From assembly GCF_000003605.2 (NCBI RefSeq), contig NW_003145293.1, positions 127,883 to 152,918 on the forward strand: DNA of 25,036 nucleotides, in the 5' to 3' direction. A program made the position numbers and the translations under genes. The notes beneath the pieces were generated by a model that saw only the letters and a list, made by a program, of their open reading frames with translations, had not been told where the DNA came from and made no database searches. The first letter of the stretch is position 1. Each line of letters starts with the position of its first letter. Positions 10,901-19,677 of this stretch are shown piece after piece. Origin of the DNA: Saccoglossus kowalevskii. Its lineage: Eukaryota; Hemichordata; Enteropneusta; Harrimaniidae.

Positions 10901-13900
10901 TTTCCTGTGGACAATCATTTTCATCAATACATTTACAAACGTCTTCGGAGCACATCTGTTGAAAGTAAGAGCACGTCATTAATGTGTTGTATCAGTTCTG
11001 ATATGGTTCTATAATCTATAATAGTGAGCTCGCTTATACCACAACCAAGGTCGATATATACAGATTTCTCGATTTTGAAAAAGCATACTAGGTAAGGACA
11101 GCGGTACACTATGTGAGTCGACAGGTTTGTATATTACATTCTAACATGTTTGTCTTAATCTAGCCATCTGATGAGCAGTGACAACGTTGTGTATCTGGTG
11201 ACTCTGAAAATTAACATACTTTTTCAAATCTACGCGAATCGAGATTACACAACTGTATTAATCATAGTGATCACAGATGGTACGGTCAGAGCATGGAAAC
11301 GTGTTACATGCCAACACTATAACATTAACTATTTTATTTGATGCATAATACAATGGCTATAATATTTTCTTAACGTGATTATATTTGAAATCCAAATGAT
11401 TATCTCTGTAATTTAATCTTTCAATTTGAGGATCTTGCAATTATATACTCACTACTCAAATTACAAAAAAAAATCATTTTAAATGTGCTGATTAGAAACA
11501 ATAAATATTTTGAATTATAAGTGACATTTTATATTCAGGTAATAGGCTAAGCGTAAATTACCTGTTTGGGTCCACATATATGTCCTTCTTTTCCGGTTGC
11601 CCAGTACTGACAACTACCATCTCTCATTTCACAGTAAACATAGCAATTATCTCCAGGTTTTAAGTTCTGTTAAAATATGGGTTGGACGATAATGAATTTC
11701 CTTGGAATCACAGTTTTTAGTACACAGTCGCGATACATCCATATCATGCAAATTCCGCGTGGAATGAATATACCATATATGTAGTGAAACGTAATCACCG
11801 TTGCGTAACGCATTAATTATACGTCTGAATATATGATCTGTCTCTAGCAAATTAGTTCTAACCCTAACCTGAACCAGCATACTTTTCCATGAACACTCTC
11901 CAACACTTTCCCCGTAGTAATATGCTTTGCATTGCTCGTCGCCAGGAAATGCCTTTGCTGGTAAAGGTCTGTCTCCATAATTCCACTCTGGTGAAGGCCA
12001 AGAAGTGGAATCATTTGGTTTGTCCAGTAAGCAAGATGGTGGGTTCCTGTAAAATAGCATGAACAATGATTTGATGTGACGTGGTGTGGCGTGGCGTGAC
12101 GTGGTGTGATGTGATTGACAACTTTTGACTAGTATCATCACTTTACCTGAGATAGTTACGTACTTCCCCCATGTTACATGGTGTAAACTTATACATACTG
12201 CCTGATACCCATCCCGTCTCTTTACCATCAGGGCATCGCTCAGAATCGTGTGTCATCCCAAACCTGTGATTAGTGACAATACACGGCATTTATATGATTT
12301 CATTTAGTGCTCACGTGTCAAATAGTTGATTATTATCAAGAATCAGAATAATGGACTGAAACTATATTAACAAATATTTTATTATTTACTGTAAAGATCT
12401 TAAAATGTTAGCTATGTTTCCATGGTGCAGGTCCAGACTGTATACTTACGAGTGTCCCACTTCATGGCCGATACACCATAATGATGTACTCGTGTGGCAT
12501 TCCCCAACACCCCAACACATTCCAGGTTGGTAAGCCCTTCCTCCAACTCCATCTGAAAACTCTTTGCTGGAATATAAATACAACGCATAGTATACATACA
12601 TAAACGTATTGCATTTATATCTCCTGTTGATTGTTTCATTTAATGGCCCATGATTATTACCGTCAACATGACCTTGAAGAAATATAGTTCTCGATTTATT
12701 AGAAATATTAAACTACACAACGTACTTTGTCAAAAACAATGCGTAATCAAAATGGAATGGGTTGTCCTCGTCACTGGGATTGATCTCATTAGCCCACCCT
12801 TTGAAGTTGCCTAAGCGTGTACTTGAATGATCCGCAACGTCGAGTGTTGGGAGGCACTGAATAAAAGAAGAACATATCTATCTTAAAATGATCGTCATGT
12901 ATCCATTCTGCAATGGTGTTTGTAATATTAAAAGCTTGAATTATGTAATCATATGATTTCAAATCTAGACTATATACACTGTATTCACCGTATCATCGTC
13001 TATCAGTATGATCCTTGTGAGTCGAATAGTGATGTCAAACTCTTCTACAGTCGGATGTCTATAACCAGTGGCAAGCTGAAATAAAACAAAACGGTCAAAA
13101 TAAAAAGAGAATCAGCGGAGGTTATATTCATATTCACAGGGATGTCACACACTATACAATGTCAAATCATTGTGTAGCATAATATATATTCACTTGTGAC
13201 AGATTCAACGTGACAGTTGATATAACTGGACATTTACCATGTTTGTCATCGACACAACGTATGGTATTAAATTCGTTCCGAGATCACTTGTGGCTTGTTT
13301 ATCAAACGCTACCATCAATTCCACGTATACTGGTGGCTGTACTGAGTTGTCGGATGGGCTTTGTCTCACACTCCTCTGGGATGGTCGACCTTAAAGATGA
13401 AATAATAAGGTATACTGTTCTAATGTGGTTTCTTATGTGGTTTTTTCCATTTTAAGTGCCATATATTTCTATTTTAATCATACGCAAAAAACATTTTTAA
13501 CATATCTCCCACAAAGCCAGGATAATATCATGCGTTACTTATTATGTTGCACTTAACACACAGCGTGTTTACAAACCTGACATCATCGTATCATGAACAT
13601 CGTATTTATAGAGTTCTGGTTGATATAGTTCATCAACTCTGAATGCTAAATGTGGATGGCTGTTGTTTGAGTTACTGGTAGATCGTAATGATCTTGCATG
13701 GTCTTCTCTTACCGGGTGAATCAATAATGTGTAGTTACCAATCAACCAACCAGTCTGAAATAGTCGATAAACTTGACACATTTAGTGTATTGTTGTCTCA
13801 TACTCGCGTCTATTAAGATAGGCTTAGGTTAGGCTTGGAAGTTGTAACAAAGAGAATATCACATCCCGACAGCTTTATTGTAGGCGCGTGATTATAATCA

Positions 13901-15511
13901 CGAGTTCCCTGGCCAAAATATTTCATTTGGCACAAAACACAAAAATGGACCATTATATATAACGGGTAAGAAACTGGAATGTTGAGGTCAAAGGCAGTGG
14001 CTGGGATTAATGATATTTTTGAGGAAATCTTGGTTGAGATTTACAGGTACTTGTGCCTGATTAATCGATTCCAGGCTGGTGGTCTAGTTACGTGAATTTC
14101 AAATATATCTGCAATACATGTAATATCGGTTTTAAAAATATTCAATATACTCACTGATCATGAAAAAAATAAATTTAATGTCATATTTACTTACGACAGA
14201 TGTAGGTTTGCACATTGTCAGCGCCACAAATGAATTATCGATCCCTTCCAAGTATCCCCGATAGAGACATGTGTTGTCGACGTCTAAGGATAACTTATCG
14301 GGACTTGGACGAAGACCCTCATCTCCACAGAATTCCACAAACTGGGCTGAGACAATTGCTGTACAGTCAAATATACATGTAAAAGGTTGCTAATCATAGA
14401 AGTAGGTTTGCAATATAAAGCAGTGATATAATCGTACACATGAATGCAGCCGTGGTTTGTTTCGGCATTACTGTAAGTGATATGACATTCTTCTTTCTTA
14501 TCACTATACCAATGTCTGTTCAACACTATTTGAAATATTGTGATATAACATGGAAGATGTTGCCATGGGTGATGCATCCAAATTACTTGCATGATAATAA
14601 TATATGTAATAATATTATAATATTGAGCGATTCAGGGAGTTTGTGTAATGCATTGTGGGAGTTGGAATTAATGGCTAAACCTGTTTTATTAAAAGTATGA
14701 GATACGATGTGCCATGCATGTAACTTACGTCCACTACTCTTGACCTGGGCATTGTACACTTCTCCAAACGCTGGAAATTGCACGTGAAGTGGGCCATTCA
14801 GAGGTTGTTCACCGATAGTCAGGTGAGATACATCATGTTCAGGTACTTAATAAAAGATGATGCAAGACATTTTAGTATTACGAATACACGTCAATTGCAA
14901 TACAGTTGCACAGACTAAAGACTGAACACATCTTGAGTTTCAAGTTGCATCCCACTTTATATGATCTACAGAAACCTTGATCCACGTGAGCACCAAGATA
15001 GCTTTAGATTTGTAATGTTCATATTCTCTGAACGATTGTAAATAGATCAATTATGTTCGATTTGATGATTGGACACCATGATCATCTGTATTGGATAGCT
15101 TCAATGCACGTCTCAGAGTTTGTTACCAAACAAACTGATTGTATCATATATTTATGGTGAACACAGTAATCCATGAGAAATGTTCTATGTCTAATACAGA
15201 ATGGGAATACAAAGTTAAACGTGTGTGTATTACGATAAAAAAATCATATTTTGCCTTCCATAATAGTGATTTGAGCATTAAAAATTCCAACAGTGACGTA
15301 CCTGAGTGAAGACCTGCCTCTCTTGCATATTCCTTGATCGCAGCCTGAGACAAAAACTGCAAAAACAACGGAAATGCATTGTGAGTGTCTTCATTGCCTG
15401 ATAATATGCAGCCACATATGCGATAGCAATAACAAAAGGTGAAAAACTTACGTTCGGCGCTGCTTTATTCAGCCCGACCAATGAGAAGCACACAAACACG
15501 TGAAGCAACAT
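4934..15511 (-). CDS. Secreted ADAMTS-like zinc metalloprotease with CTLD, two kringles, pentraxin, 8-Cys, PAN and CTLD modules (complete gene, 23 coding exons)
   Basis: I assembled this by splice sites and reading phase. Exons, 5' to 3': 15511-15452, 15356-15302, 14845-14729, 14358-14195, 13754-13577, 13389-13238, 13075-12989, 12856-12726, 12566-12450, 12263-12147, 12046-11869, 11666-11562, 10955-10892, 10792-10486, 10353-10289, 10127-9858, 9517-9254, 8697-8071, 7864-7688, 7055-6828, 6658-6364, 5139-5069, 4941-4934. The total is 3,837 nt, in frame throughout, giving 1,278 residues. The start is the first ATG after an in-frame TGA. All introns are GT-AG except the one after exon 13, which is GC-AG. 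A signal peptide, propeptide and dense paired cysteines mean a secreted, furin-activated enzyme. By family knowledge the catalytic part cleaves extracellular proteins; the substrate is unknown. The modules downstream bind sugars, proteins or lipids in other proteins, so a role in matrix, coagulation-like or immune recognition is inference only. The architecture is not one I recognise from a named protein. Confidence 0.9.
5069..6658 (-). CDS. Exons 21-22: second C-type lectin domain (residues about 1155-1276)
   Basis: Exon 21 (6364-6658) has [29 protein letters not shown], and [16 protein letters not shown]. Exon 22 (5069-5139), 1,224 bp away, supplies WDDTYC and ALIFLCEFD, the closing strand and last two cysteines (C1265, C1273). 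The two are joined by phase and by the CTLD pattern across the split W1253 codon. The calcium motif is EPY in place of EPN (1243-1245) and WDD in place of WND (1260-1262), so primary-site sugar binding may be changed or lost. The WIGL strand that the first CTLD lacks is intact here. Confidence 0.88.
6828..7055 (-). CDS. Exon 20: PAN/apple-like domain (residues about 1079-1154)
   Basis: A 228-bp phase 1-1 exon starting [18 protein letters not shown], with EECCVQC, then [17 protein letters not shown] and DSGIV. This is the C-x-x-x-x-x-x-x-x-G-x-D-L ... C-C-x-x-C ... C-x-x-W-x-f ... C-W-L-k ... sGi layout of PAN domains, which bind proteins or carbohydrates in plasma prekallikrein, HGF and many invertebrate receptors. 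I chose the donor at 6822-6827 (GTTTAG) over an earlier GT at ATAGTATCG because only the former gives phase 1, which the next exon needs. Confidence 0.85.
7688..7864 (-). CDS. Exon 19: eight-cysteine module with WRDD and CIDY ends (residues about 1020-1078)
   Basis: A 177-bp phase 1-1 exon. After a linker it reads WRDDEQCG, then [16 protein letters not shown], and closes with CNCQGCIDY. There are eight cysteines, including an adjacent pair. From memory this pattern (W-x-x-D ... C-D-P ... CC-S ... CG ... C-x-C-x-x-C-x-D-Y-R) recurs next to PAN domains in predicted proteins of marine invertebrates and looks like a hevein-like small disulphide fold, but I cannot name an established family or function. 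The acceptor (GAAG at 7865-7868) is weaker than the others but is preceded by a T-rich tract and gives the right frame. Confidence 0.75.
8071..8697 (-). CDS. Exon 18: pentraxin / LamG-like jelly-roll domain (residues about 811-1019)
   Basis: A 627-bp single exon, phase 1-1. The pentraxin-type signature is [12 protein letters not shown] (about residues 899-910): it matches H-x-C-x-[ST]-W but ends in G where S/T is usual. VTVSYWIRT is the early strand, and IARGQD followed by [11 protein letters not shown] corresponds to the 'lGqeqD ... G-x-i-x-x-v-x-iW' calcium-loop and strand region. The expected partner cysteine in the early strand is absent (SYW); C900 lies close to C905 instead. The EQD calcium triplet is only partly kept. 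The fold is a concanavalin-like sandwich that in pentraxins binds phosphocholine, lipids or microbial surfaces; the ligand here is unknown. Confidence 0.85.
9254..9517 (-). CDS. Exon 17: second kringle domain (residues about 728-810)
   Basis: A second single-exon phase 1-1 kringle with six cysteines and [49 protein letters not shown] and a closing cysteine at residue 810. It is close enough to the first kringle, including the same [13 protein letters not shown] block and the same GTATGT donor, to suggest tandem duplication. The usual PWCYT is AWCYT here, and the lysine-site second aspartate is replaced by serine (D-N-S), a different change from the first kringle. Confidence 0.95.
9858..10127 (-). 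CDS. Exon 16: first kringle domain (residues about 638-722)
   Basis: A single phase 1-1 exon holds a full kringle. Six cysteines lie in the standard spacing, with [43 protein letters not shown] and a final cysteine at residue 722. Kringles are disulphide-bonded protein-binding modules of plasminogen, HGF and ROR-type proteins. In lysine-binding kringles the anionic pair is D-x-D after NP; here the motif is D-N-W, so the second aspartate is missing and classical lysine binding is doubtful. The acceptor follows TTTAAG and the donor is GTATGT. Confidence 0.95.
10289..10792 (-). CDS. Exons 14-15: first C-type lectin domain (residues about 509-632)
   Basis: The exons are 10486-10792 and 10289-10353. 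The CTLD landmarks are C533 followed by [17 protein letters not shown] with an EPN triplet (residues 597-599; EPN is the mannose/GlcNAc-type calcium and sugar motif), C607 LHIW, then a degenerate WND as LND (617-619), C622 and PFICQK ending at C630. The acidic E597, N599, N618 and D619 set is kept, so calcium-dependent sugar binding is plausible. The usual 'WIGL' strand is replaced by NVNFQFDG. The intron falls in the codon of W611 after TG. The unit enters in phase 1 and leaves in phase 1. Confidence 0.9.
10886..10891 (-). other. Non-canonical GC splice donor (GCAAGT)
   Basis: The donor after exon 13 is ATG|GCAAGT. Apart from the C at +2 it is a near-perfect donor, as is typical of GC-AG introns. 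A GT lies six bases further on (GTTGTT) and would also keep the frame, adding two residues, but it is a poor donor. Confidence 0.65.
10892..12046 (-). CDS. Exons 11-13: disintegrin-like and ADAMTS-type cysteine-rich region (residues about 393-508)
   Basis: The exons are 11869-12046, 11562-11666 and 10892-10955. Exon 11 has the CLLDKP motif that follows ADAMTS protease domains, then [13 protein letters not shown], matching the 'P-G-x-x-x-x-x-x-Q-C' disintegrin-like core. Exon 12 has GDNCYVYC and CQYWA, and [17 protein letters not shown] runs over the next junction. This resembles the 'G-x-x-C-x-x-x-x-x-C-x-x-x-x-C' knot of the ADAMTS cysteine-rich region. No RGD is seen. In a canonical ADAMTS a thrombospondin repeat would come here; none is found. 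Instead exon 13 joins straight to a C-type lectin domain. Its donor is GCAAGT, so this is a GC-AG intron of 99 nt. Confidence 0.82.
12073..12115. repeat. Imperfect GTGGC/GTGAC short tandem repeat in intron 10
   Basis: About nine degenerate copies of a five-base unit (GTGAC, GTGGT, GTGGC, GTGAT), lying 27 bases before the exon 11 acceptor in the transcript direction. This is a simple-sequence tract within a 100-bp intron. Confidence 0.6.
12147..13389 (-). CDS. Exons 6-10: furin-like site and reprolysin (M12B) catalytic domain (residues about 192-393)
   Basis: The exons are 13238-13389, 12989-13075, 12726-12856, 12450-12566 and 12147-12263. RSVR at residues 197-200 fits the R-x-x-R furin consensus just before the mature enzyme. 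The domain opens with [10 protein letters not shown] (E215 is the usual calcium ligand). The zinc site is HEVGHSFGMTHD, residues 349-360: H349, H353 and H359 as ligands, E350 as catalytic base, and G356 at the conserved turn. An intron splits this motif at S354. A Met-turn candidate, SGSM (M377), and a C-terminal helix GEVRNYL follow. All catalytic residues are present, so an active endopeptidase is expected. The closest family by eye is ADAMTS or the related invertebrate ADAM/MIG-17 group. Confidence 0.92.
13577..15356 (-). CDS. Exons 2-5: M12B/ADAMTS-type propeptide (residues about 21-191)
   Basis: Four exons (15302-15356, 14729-14845, 14195-14358, 13577-13754) encode the inhibitory prodomain. 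The diagnostic stretches are [12 protein letters not shown] (the 'FxAFG' strand of reprolysin propeptides), CLYRGYLEG followed by SFVALTMC (the C-Y-x-G-x-x-x-G ... S-x-V-A-L-x-x-C block), and [14 protein letters not shown] (the strand before the 'IxPL' motif). In the family this segment folds the protease and keeps it inactive until cut. Exon 4 has two in-frame acceptors 12 nt apart (ends 14358 or 14346). I chose the upstream one, after TGTACAG; the other would drop four residues. Intron phases here are 0, 1, 1, 0 and 1. Confidence 0.85.
15452..15511 (-). CDS. Exon 1: start codon and signal peptide
   Basis: Twenty codons. The sequence begins [15 protein letters not shown] and is followed by KAAPN: a short hydrophobic core with small residues near position 18, as expected for a signal peptide. 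The donor is GTAAGT at 15446-15451, phase 0. The frame upstream is open back to a TGA but holds no further ATG. A GTG at 15529 is in frame but is not a plausible start in an animal gene. Confidence 0.85.
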
Positions 15512-15562
15512 AATGTGAGTACAGTTCACAAGAAACTGGGGATGCGTTACTCAAAGTTGGCG

Positions 15563-15568
15563 TATATA
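15563..15568 (-). promoter_or_regulatory. TATA box of the metalloprotease gene
   Basis: TATATA in the context GTTATATACG on the minus strand, 52 bases upstream of the ATG. A start of transcription 25-30 bases downstream would leave a 5' leader of about 25 bases. The position is right for a TATA promoter, but the motif is common in AT-rich DNA. Confidence 0.5.
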
Positions 15569-15569
15569 A

Positions 15570-16341
15570 CTGTACGTAAAGTAATAATCACTCCAAATGG
15601 TTGGTTATTATATTTATCATTAAACGTAATTAAGAGTAATATGATAACCATTTAAAGGTATAATCGTGTTTAATTTTAAATTGAAAATATGGTCTATGTG
15701 TCATTTATATGGAATCTATTTCCAGTAATTATGATTCCGGTTTTGTGAATTCCATGTGCTGTTATAATCTTGTTATTATTGCGAATCAGTCAAATCAGTA
15801 AAAGTTGATAGTGTCACAAGATTGAAAACCAGAATGGAATCACTTATGAATATCTCATCTAGCAAAGGAAATGAAATGATCTGTGTTGGGACAACATCGA
15901 CAAATTTGTAGAATTGTTCTTTATGCTGATATAATAAAAAGTAAATACTTGCTTTGAATTAATGTGAAGCCAAAAATAGCGTTTTTTTTAACGTAGAGCA
16001 TCACTTTCTGTTTTTATACCCACTATATACAAATCTCAGATAGCGGTATATCCCCCAAATACTACAATGAGCATCCATGTACAAAAATTAGTATTCTCTA
16101 AGTAGGACAGTCATAGTAATAGTAATAGTGCAAGTTGGTCCATTTTACGTATTGCACAAGTGTGTCATGAACATACTAATCTCAACAAAAACAATATGCT
16201 TGCAAACAAGCTTCCCCTAGTTTGTTCTCGTAATAATACAATGCCCCTATCGCCATGCGTGCACGAGACGCGTGTCCCATATTAACAAAGATGGCGCCTT
16301 TCAATGGTGTGCAGATCGATGCATACAATAAGGTTTAAAGC
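15570..16341. other. Intergenic, upstream of the metalloprotease gene
   Basis: AT-rich with no exon seen. A small CpG-containing patch at about 16,250-16,310 (ACGCGT, and AAGATGGCGCC resembling a YY1 core) is the only regulatory-looking part. Confidence 0.4.
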
Positions 16342-16483
16342 GGGAGGGTCGTAACCTGCACACGCGCGGGAATTGAGTCCCAAGCGATGATAACAACACA
16401 CGCTAAAAACGCAAAGGCTCATGGCTAGACGCTTGTTTGTAAACAATGACACGCTATGGCCATCTGACGCATGCGCAGGTGAC
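16342..16483 (+). mobile_element. Miniature inverted-terminus element, copy A
   Basis: The core (16351-16483, 133 bp) runs from GTAACCTGCACACGCG to CGCATGCGCAGGTGAC. It is about 92-95% identical to the reverse complement of 17889-18021, by my alignment with two small compensating indels near one end and about six substitutions over the rest. Left of the core, GGGAGGGTC matches the extended terminus of the other copy; the right extension is not preserved. It is non-coding, so probably a MITE or foldback-type element. No target duplication is evident. Confidence 0.6.
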
Positions 16484-17881
16484 AGTAATTTCTGGGGTGA
16501 CCTAATATAATGGCTTAACGTCGGTATTTCCTACACATCGCATTACCAGAGAAATACCCGCATTCATACTTGCCACTGAGAGGGCACACTGTGGGAAAAT
16601 CACTTTTTATTATCACAAAATTTAATATGAAAAACAGAAAGTTGCCTCTTTTGAAAGCGCTTCAATAACTCAAATGAGTGGCACAAAAAACGTTCAAATC
16701 GTCAAAATCATTTTAATTTGTTGTTGTCCATGAATGAAGATTACGTTTTTGATTGATTTTACTATGATATAGTGGTCGATTTTGGCGACATTGTATTCAC
16801 CATATACGTCATTTTAACGTCACTGTAGCGACCCGTCACTAGAGGGACGCAGTAGACACAAACATTTGAGGTGTTGCCATTAGCCAGGATTTCAGCCATT
16901 TCTAGATAGTTCGAAGTCTCGCGATAATAGACGGTATCTCGTCTAGTTTTGCTTGTGATTGAATTATAGCACAGCGGAAGTAAATCTGATTAAAAAAAGA
17001 GTATCCCACATGAGTGCTGTTTCATCTCACTTTTTGCCAACACTATCCGCTAATACAAATATTTGTGGCTTTCATAATAAAAAAGGGAAAACATCAATTG
17101 AGAATGTGAATGTAATAGATAACTTGAATTATACTCAAAAGCCAAAACAATAGTTATTATTTTGATCAGATTGAGGGGAAAATAATCCTGTAAAAGAATA
17201 TCACCATCGCCACAAATGAACGTTCAGTTGAATTAAATAGACTAAAATTAATAATTCAAAATTTTGCCTCACGCAACACCATCTTGAATTCTCCGACAGC
17301 GATAGCGCCCCAAACGACGTAGTTAAGATTGTTTTCATTGGCCGCAGATTTTCAAATTCATTTTTAAAAGTGCTACGATACCCCTGGTTCAAGTTGACAT
17401 GTTTGTTTCAGACAACCGTATACTTTATTCGGTAGATTTCTTGATGTTGGTTTGTTTTCACTCGCCCCTTAGAAATATTACTATGTCAGTATTTATGGAA
17501 TATTATGGAATACGGTTAATGAAAAGGTGACAGGGTCGCCTTACTTGTTGTTTACGGTATAGGGGGGTTAGTATGTTTCAGTTTGAGTCGTTGGAACAAA
17601 CTGAATCACTAAGAATATTATAGGAACCATGAATTTAAACATACACACTATTTTTGTGTTTTGTAATAACAAGGATTTATAAGATAAGACAAGAGTTTGT
17701 AATGGTGATTATCCTTGCACACAGGCAGTGATATGCGATTAAGATCCTCTGCGTAGGCCGATAATTCATGTTCTGATCATTCACATCACAAAACACAATG
17801 AGTGTATGGGAGGAATCGACAGCATGAACAGAAATGAACTACATGACATGCATGTTTTAATATGAGAATCTTTTAAAGCAA
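16484..17881. other. Spacer between the two inverted element copies
   Basis: No gene recognised. It holds several ACGTCA/CGTCAC half-sites (16,805-16,840), a CACTAGAGGGACGC string at 16,838-16,851 that resembles a CTCF core, and short AT-rich frames without domain likeness. Confidence 0.35.
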
Positions 17882-18030
17882 GGGAGTCGTCACCTGCGCA
17901 TGCGTCAGACGGCCATAGCGTGTCATTGTTTATAAACAAGCGTCTACCCATGAGCCTTTGCATTTTTAGCGTGTGTTGCTATCGTCGCTTGGGACTCAAT
18001 TCGCGCGTGTGCGCAGGTGACGAACCTCCC
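17882..18030 (-). mobile_element. Miniature inverted-terminus element, copy B
   Basis: The better-preserved copy. The core (17889-18021, also exactly 133 bp) begins GTCACCTGCGCA and ends TGCGCAGGTGAC, a perfect 12-bp inverted terminus. With the flanks (GGGAGTC on the left, GAACCTCCC on the right) the imperfect terminus is about 20 bp and the element 149 bp. It is inverted relative to copy A, 1.4 kb away. The terminus contains TGCGCATGCG, which resembles an NRF1 site. Confidence 0.65.
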
Positions 18031-19040
18031 ATATTTATTGAAATCAAAGTATGAGTCTCATGCCAAGCCATGTTTTTCCAAGCAGACAATAATATACGTA
18101 GGATGTTAACACACATGATGTATTAACACTTCCAGTTACACGTATATACATAGTAATTAATGGGAGATTCATTCAAACAATATTCAATTTATATTTTCAA
18201 TAACGCATTGGTGTAGTCCAGGACATGGAATCCTAGGACACGGAGATATAAAGAAGTAGAATATCTACTATGTCTGTAGCTTTGTGTCCATGTTATCATC
18301 ACCATGGAAATATTCTCGGTAGGTCCACTGTAATTATAATCGCCACATACATTTTTGATACATAATTTTTCATATATTTTACATTTAAAAATTTTGAATT
18401 TTGCATGTTCGTCTTTGAAGGTCGTCTAATGTTTGTATTGTGATTAAAAAAAACGTTCAAAAATTAATAAATATGATGTTCCTTTGACGCATTTAAACAA
18501 TACCGTGGACTAATGTTTCTTTTTTTAATTATGCTGGCAGATTTGTATTTATTGACCATACAAAAGAGAACCAACCGAATTTAGGTGGTTACCCTAGCAA
18601 CAAGATTTTGTAGTGTTCACATTGCATCTGAAGTTTCGGCATTATAAACGATAAAATGTAACTACGTACATTGTATGTCAATTTAGTCACTAACCACATA
18701 AAAGTTCTGCGATAAATCCATTTGTTTTCATAAAAATGGGTCAATTAAAAAGAAAATAATAAATATTTTCACCAACTTACTGTTTCGTGAGCAATGGACT
18801 TTTATTCACTATACACCTTCCTTTATGCGTAAGCAGTTCTTATTACTAGTATTACATAAAGCAATAAAATTGCCACGCCTGGGCCTGTCTAATATTCATC
18901 TTACTGTCTTTTTTTTATGTTTTTATTAGTTATAATTTTCGCTCGAACCCAAACTGGTTGATGCAGCATTGTGAATGTTAGTGACTTTACTTTCTGCAGT
19001 GGATCAACTATGAGAAAAGTTCGCAAATTTGCAATGAATG
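18031..19040. other. Intergenic stretch with an X-box-like site
   Basis: AT-rich with no exon seen. GTTACCCTAGCAAC at 18588-18601 fits the RFX X-box palindrome (GTTRCC-N-N-GYAAC), about 550 bases before the putative transcription start to the right. Confidence 0.35.
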
Positions 19041-19150
19041 GCGGGGTCACAGGTGGTTGCTTAAATGCGCATGCTCAGAATAATTACGTTGATGACGTGC
19101 AAATGTCACGTCACACTGGTCAAAAAAGTTTAGAGTGACCGAGATTGTGG
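19041..19150 (+). promoter_or_regulatory. Putative CpG-containing promoter with NRF1-like and paired CRE half-sites
   Basis: GC and CpG rise sharply over the background. TGCGCATGCTCA (from 19066) is one mismatch from NRF1. TGACGTG and CACGTCA at 19093-19113 form an inverted pair seven bases apart, as in CREB/ATF or E-box-related sites. A perfect CRE, TGACGTCA, lies at 19754-19761 further on. No TATA box is seen, which fits a housekeeping-type start. Confidence 0.45.
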
Positions 19151-19328
19151 GCGAACTATCATCCGGCGTTTTTCACGGAATTTGTCGCGCTAAAGAGTAT
19201 TACCTACTATTGTTATATTGTATCATCTCGTCTTAGAATGGTGTGGTGACATTTCCTCTAAAGTTGAAATCACGACCGAAGTTTTGGAAGTCGTGTGAGA
19301 GAATTACGGGACTCCATTGACATTCAAG
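19151..19328 (+). ncRNA. Putative non-coding first exon (5' untranslated or lncRNA)
   Basis: The right end is a textbook donor, CATTCAAG|GTAAGA, at 19328/19329. The left end is not defined; it is set just after the promoter-like sites. Its ATGs open only very short frames, for example ATG GTG TGG TGA. Its CpG content matches the promoter. It would be the first exon of a rightward transcript, either a 5' leader of a gene beyond the window or a lncRNA. Confidence 0.4.
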
Positions 19329-19643
19329 GTAAGACCTGTTGGAATGGCGGCGACTCTCCGACTCGGTGGTCATGTTTACGTTCGTACGTCTTGACGTTGT
19401 ATCCCGAGCTGTCACAGGCCGATATTAGTCCAGTCAGAGAAAGGAACAGCACCTGACAGTACAGTCCCGTAAAATAGCTGTGCAATTTAATGTGAGAACG
19501 TGTACTGGAATGTCATTCAGTTCGGGCGTAAACGGTACATTCCCGTTTTAAGTTTGTTTTGTTTTGTTGTGTTCCAAACAAGTGTCGTGTACTTATTCCT
19601 GTGAAAATCGTCATATTTCACGACGCCGGCCATACTCTGTACA

Positions 19644-19677
19644 CCCCCCCCCCCCCCCCACACACACACACACGCAC
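19644..19677. repeat. Poly-C run followed by CA microsatellite
   Basis: Sixteen C then about eight CA units with one interruption (CACGCACG). A simple-sequence repeat inside the putative first intron of the rightward transcript. Confidence 0.95.

Noticed and set aside
11860-11870. Telomere-like AACCCTAACC on the plus strand
   Set aside because: A single partial copy overlapping the exon 11 donor; not a telomeric array.
12450-12552. Alternative exon 9 acceptor TTTTCAG|ATGG, 14 nt inside the chosen exon
   Set aside because: It has a good consensus but shifts the frame and destroys the HEVGH motif; the upstream CCAG acceptor keeps both.
13210-13455. 81-codon plus-strand frame
   Set aside because: Antisense shadow of exon 6, which carries the start of the protease domain.
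15512-15529. Upstream extension of exon 1 to an in-frame GTG
   Set aside because: GTG is not a normal start in animal genes. The ATG at 15511 gives a good signal peptide, and the extension would place polar residues in front of it.
16838-16851. CTCF-like CACTAGAGGGACGC
   Set aside because: Close to the core consensus but with a mismatch in the GGGCGC part; a single short motif without supporting evidence is not enough to call a site.
19344-19394. ATG with short frame MAATLRLGGHV and a few more residues
   Set aside because: It lies after the strong donor at 19328, so is likely intronic, and stops after 16 codons.
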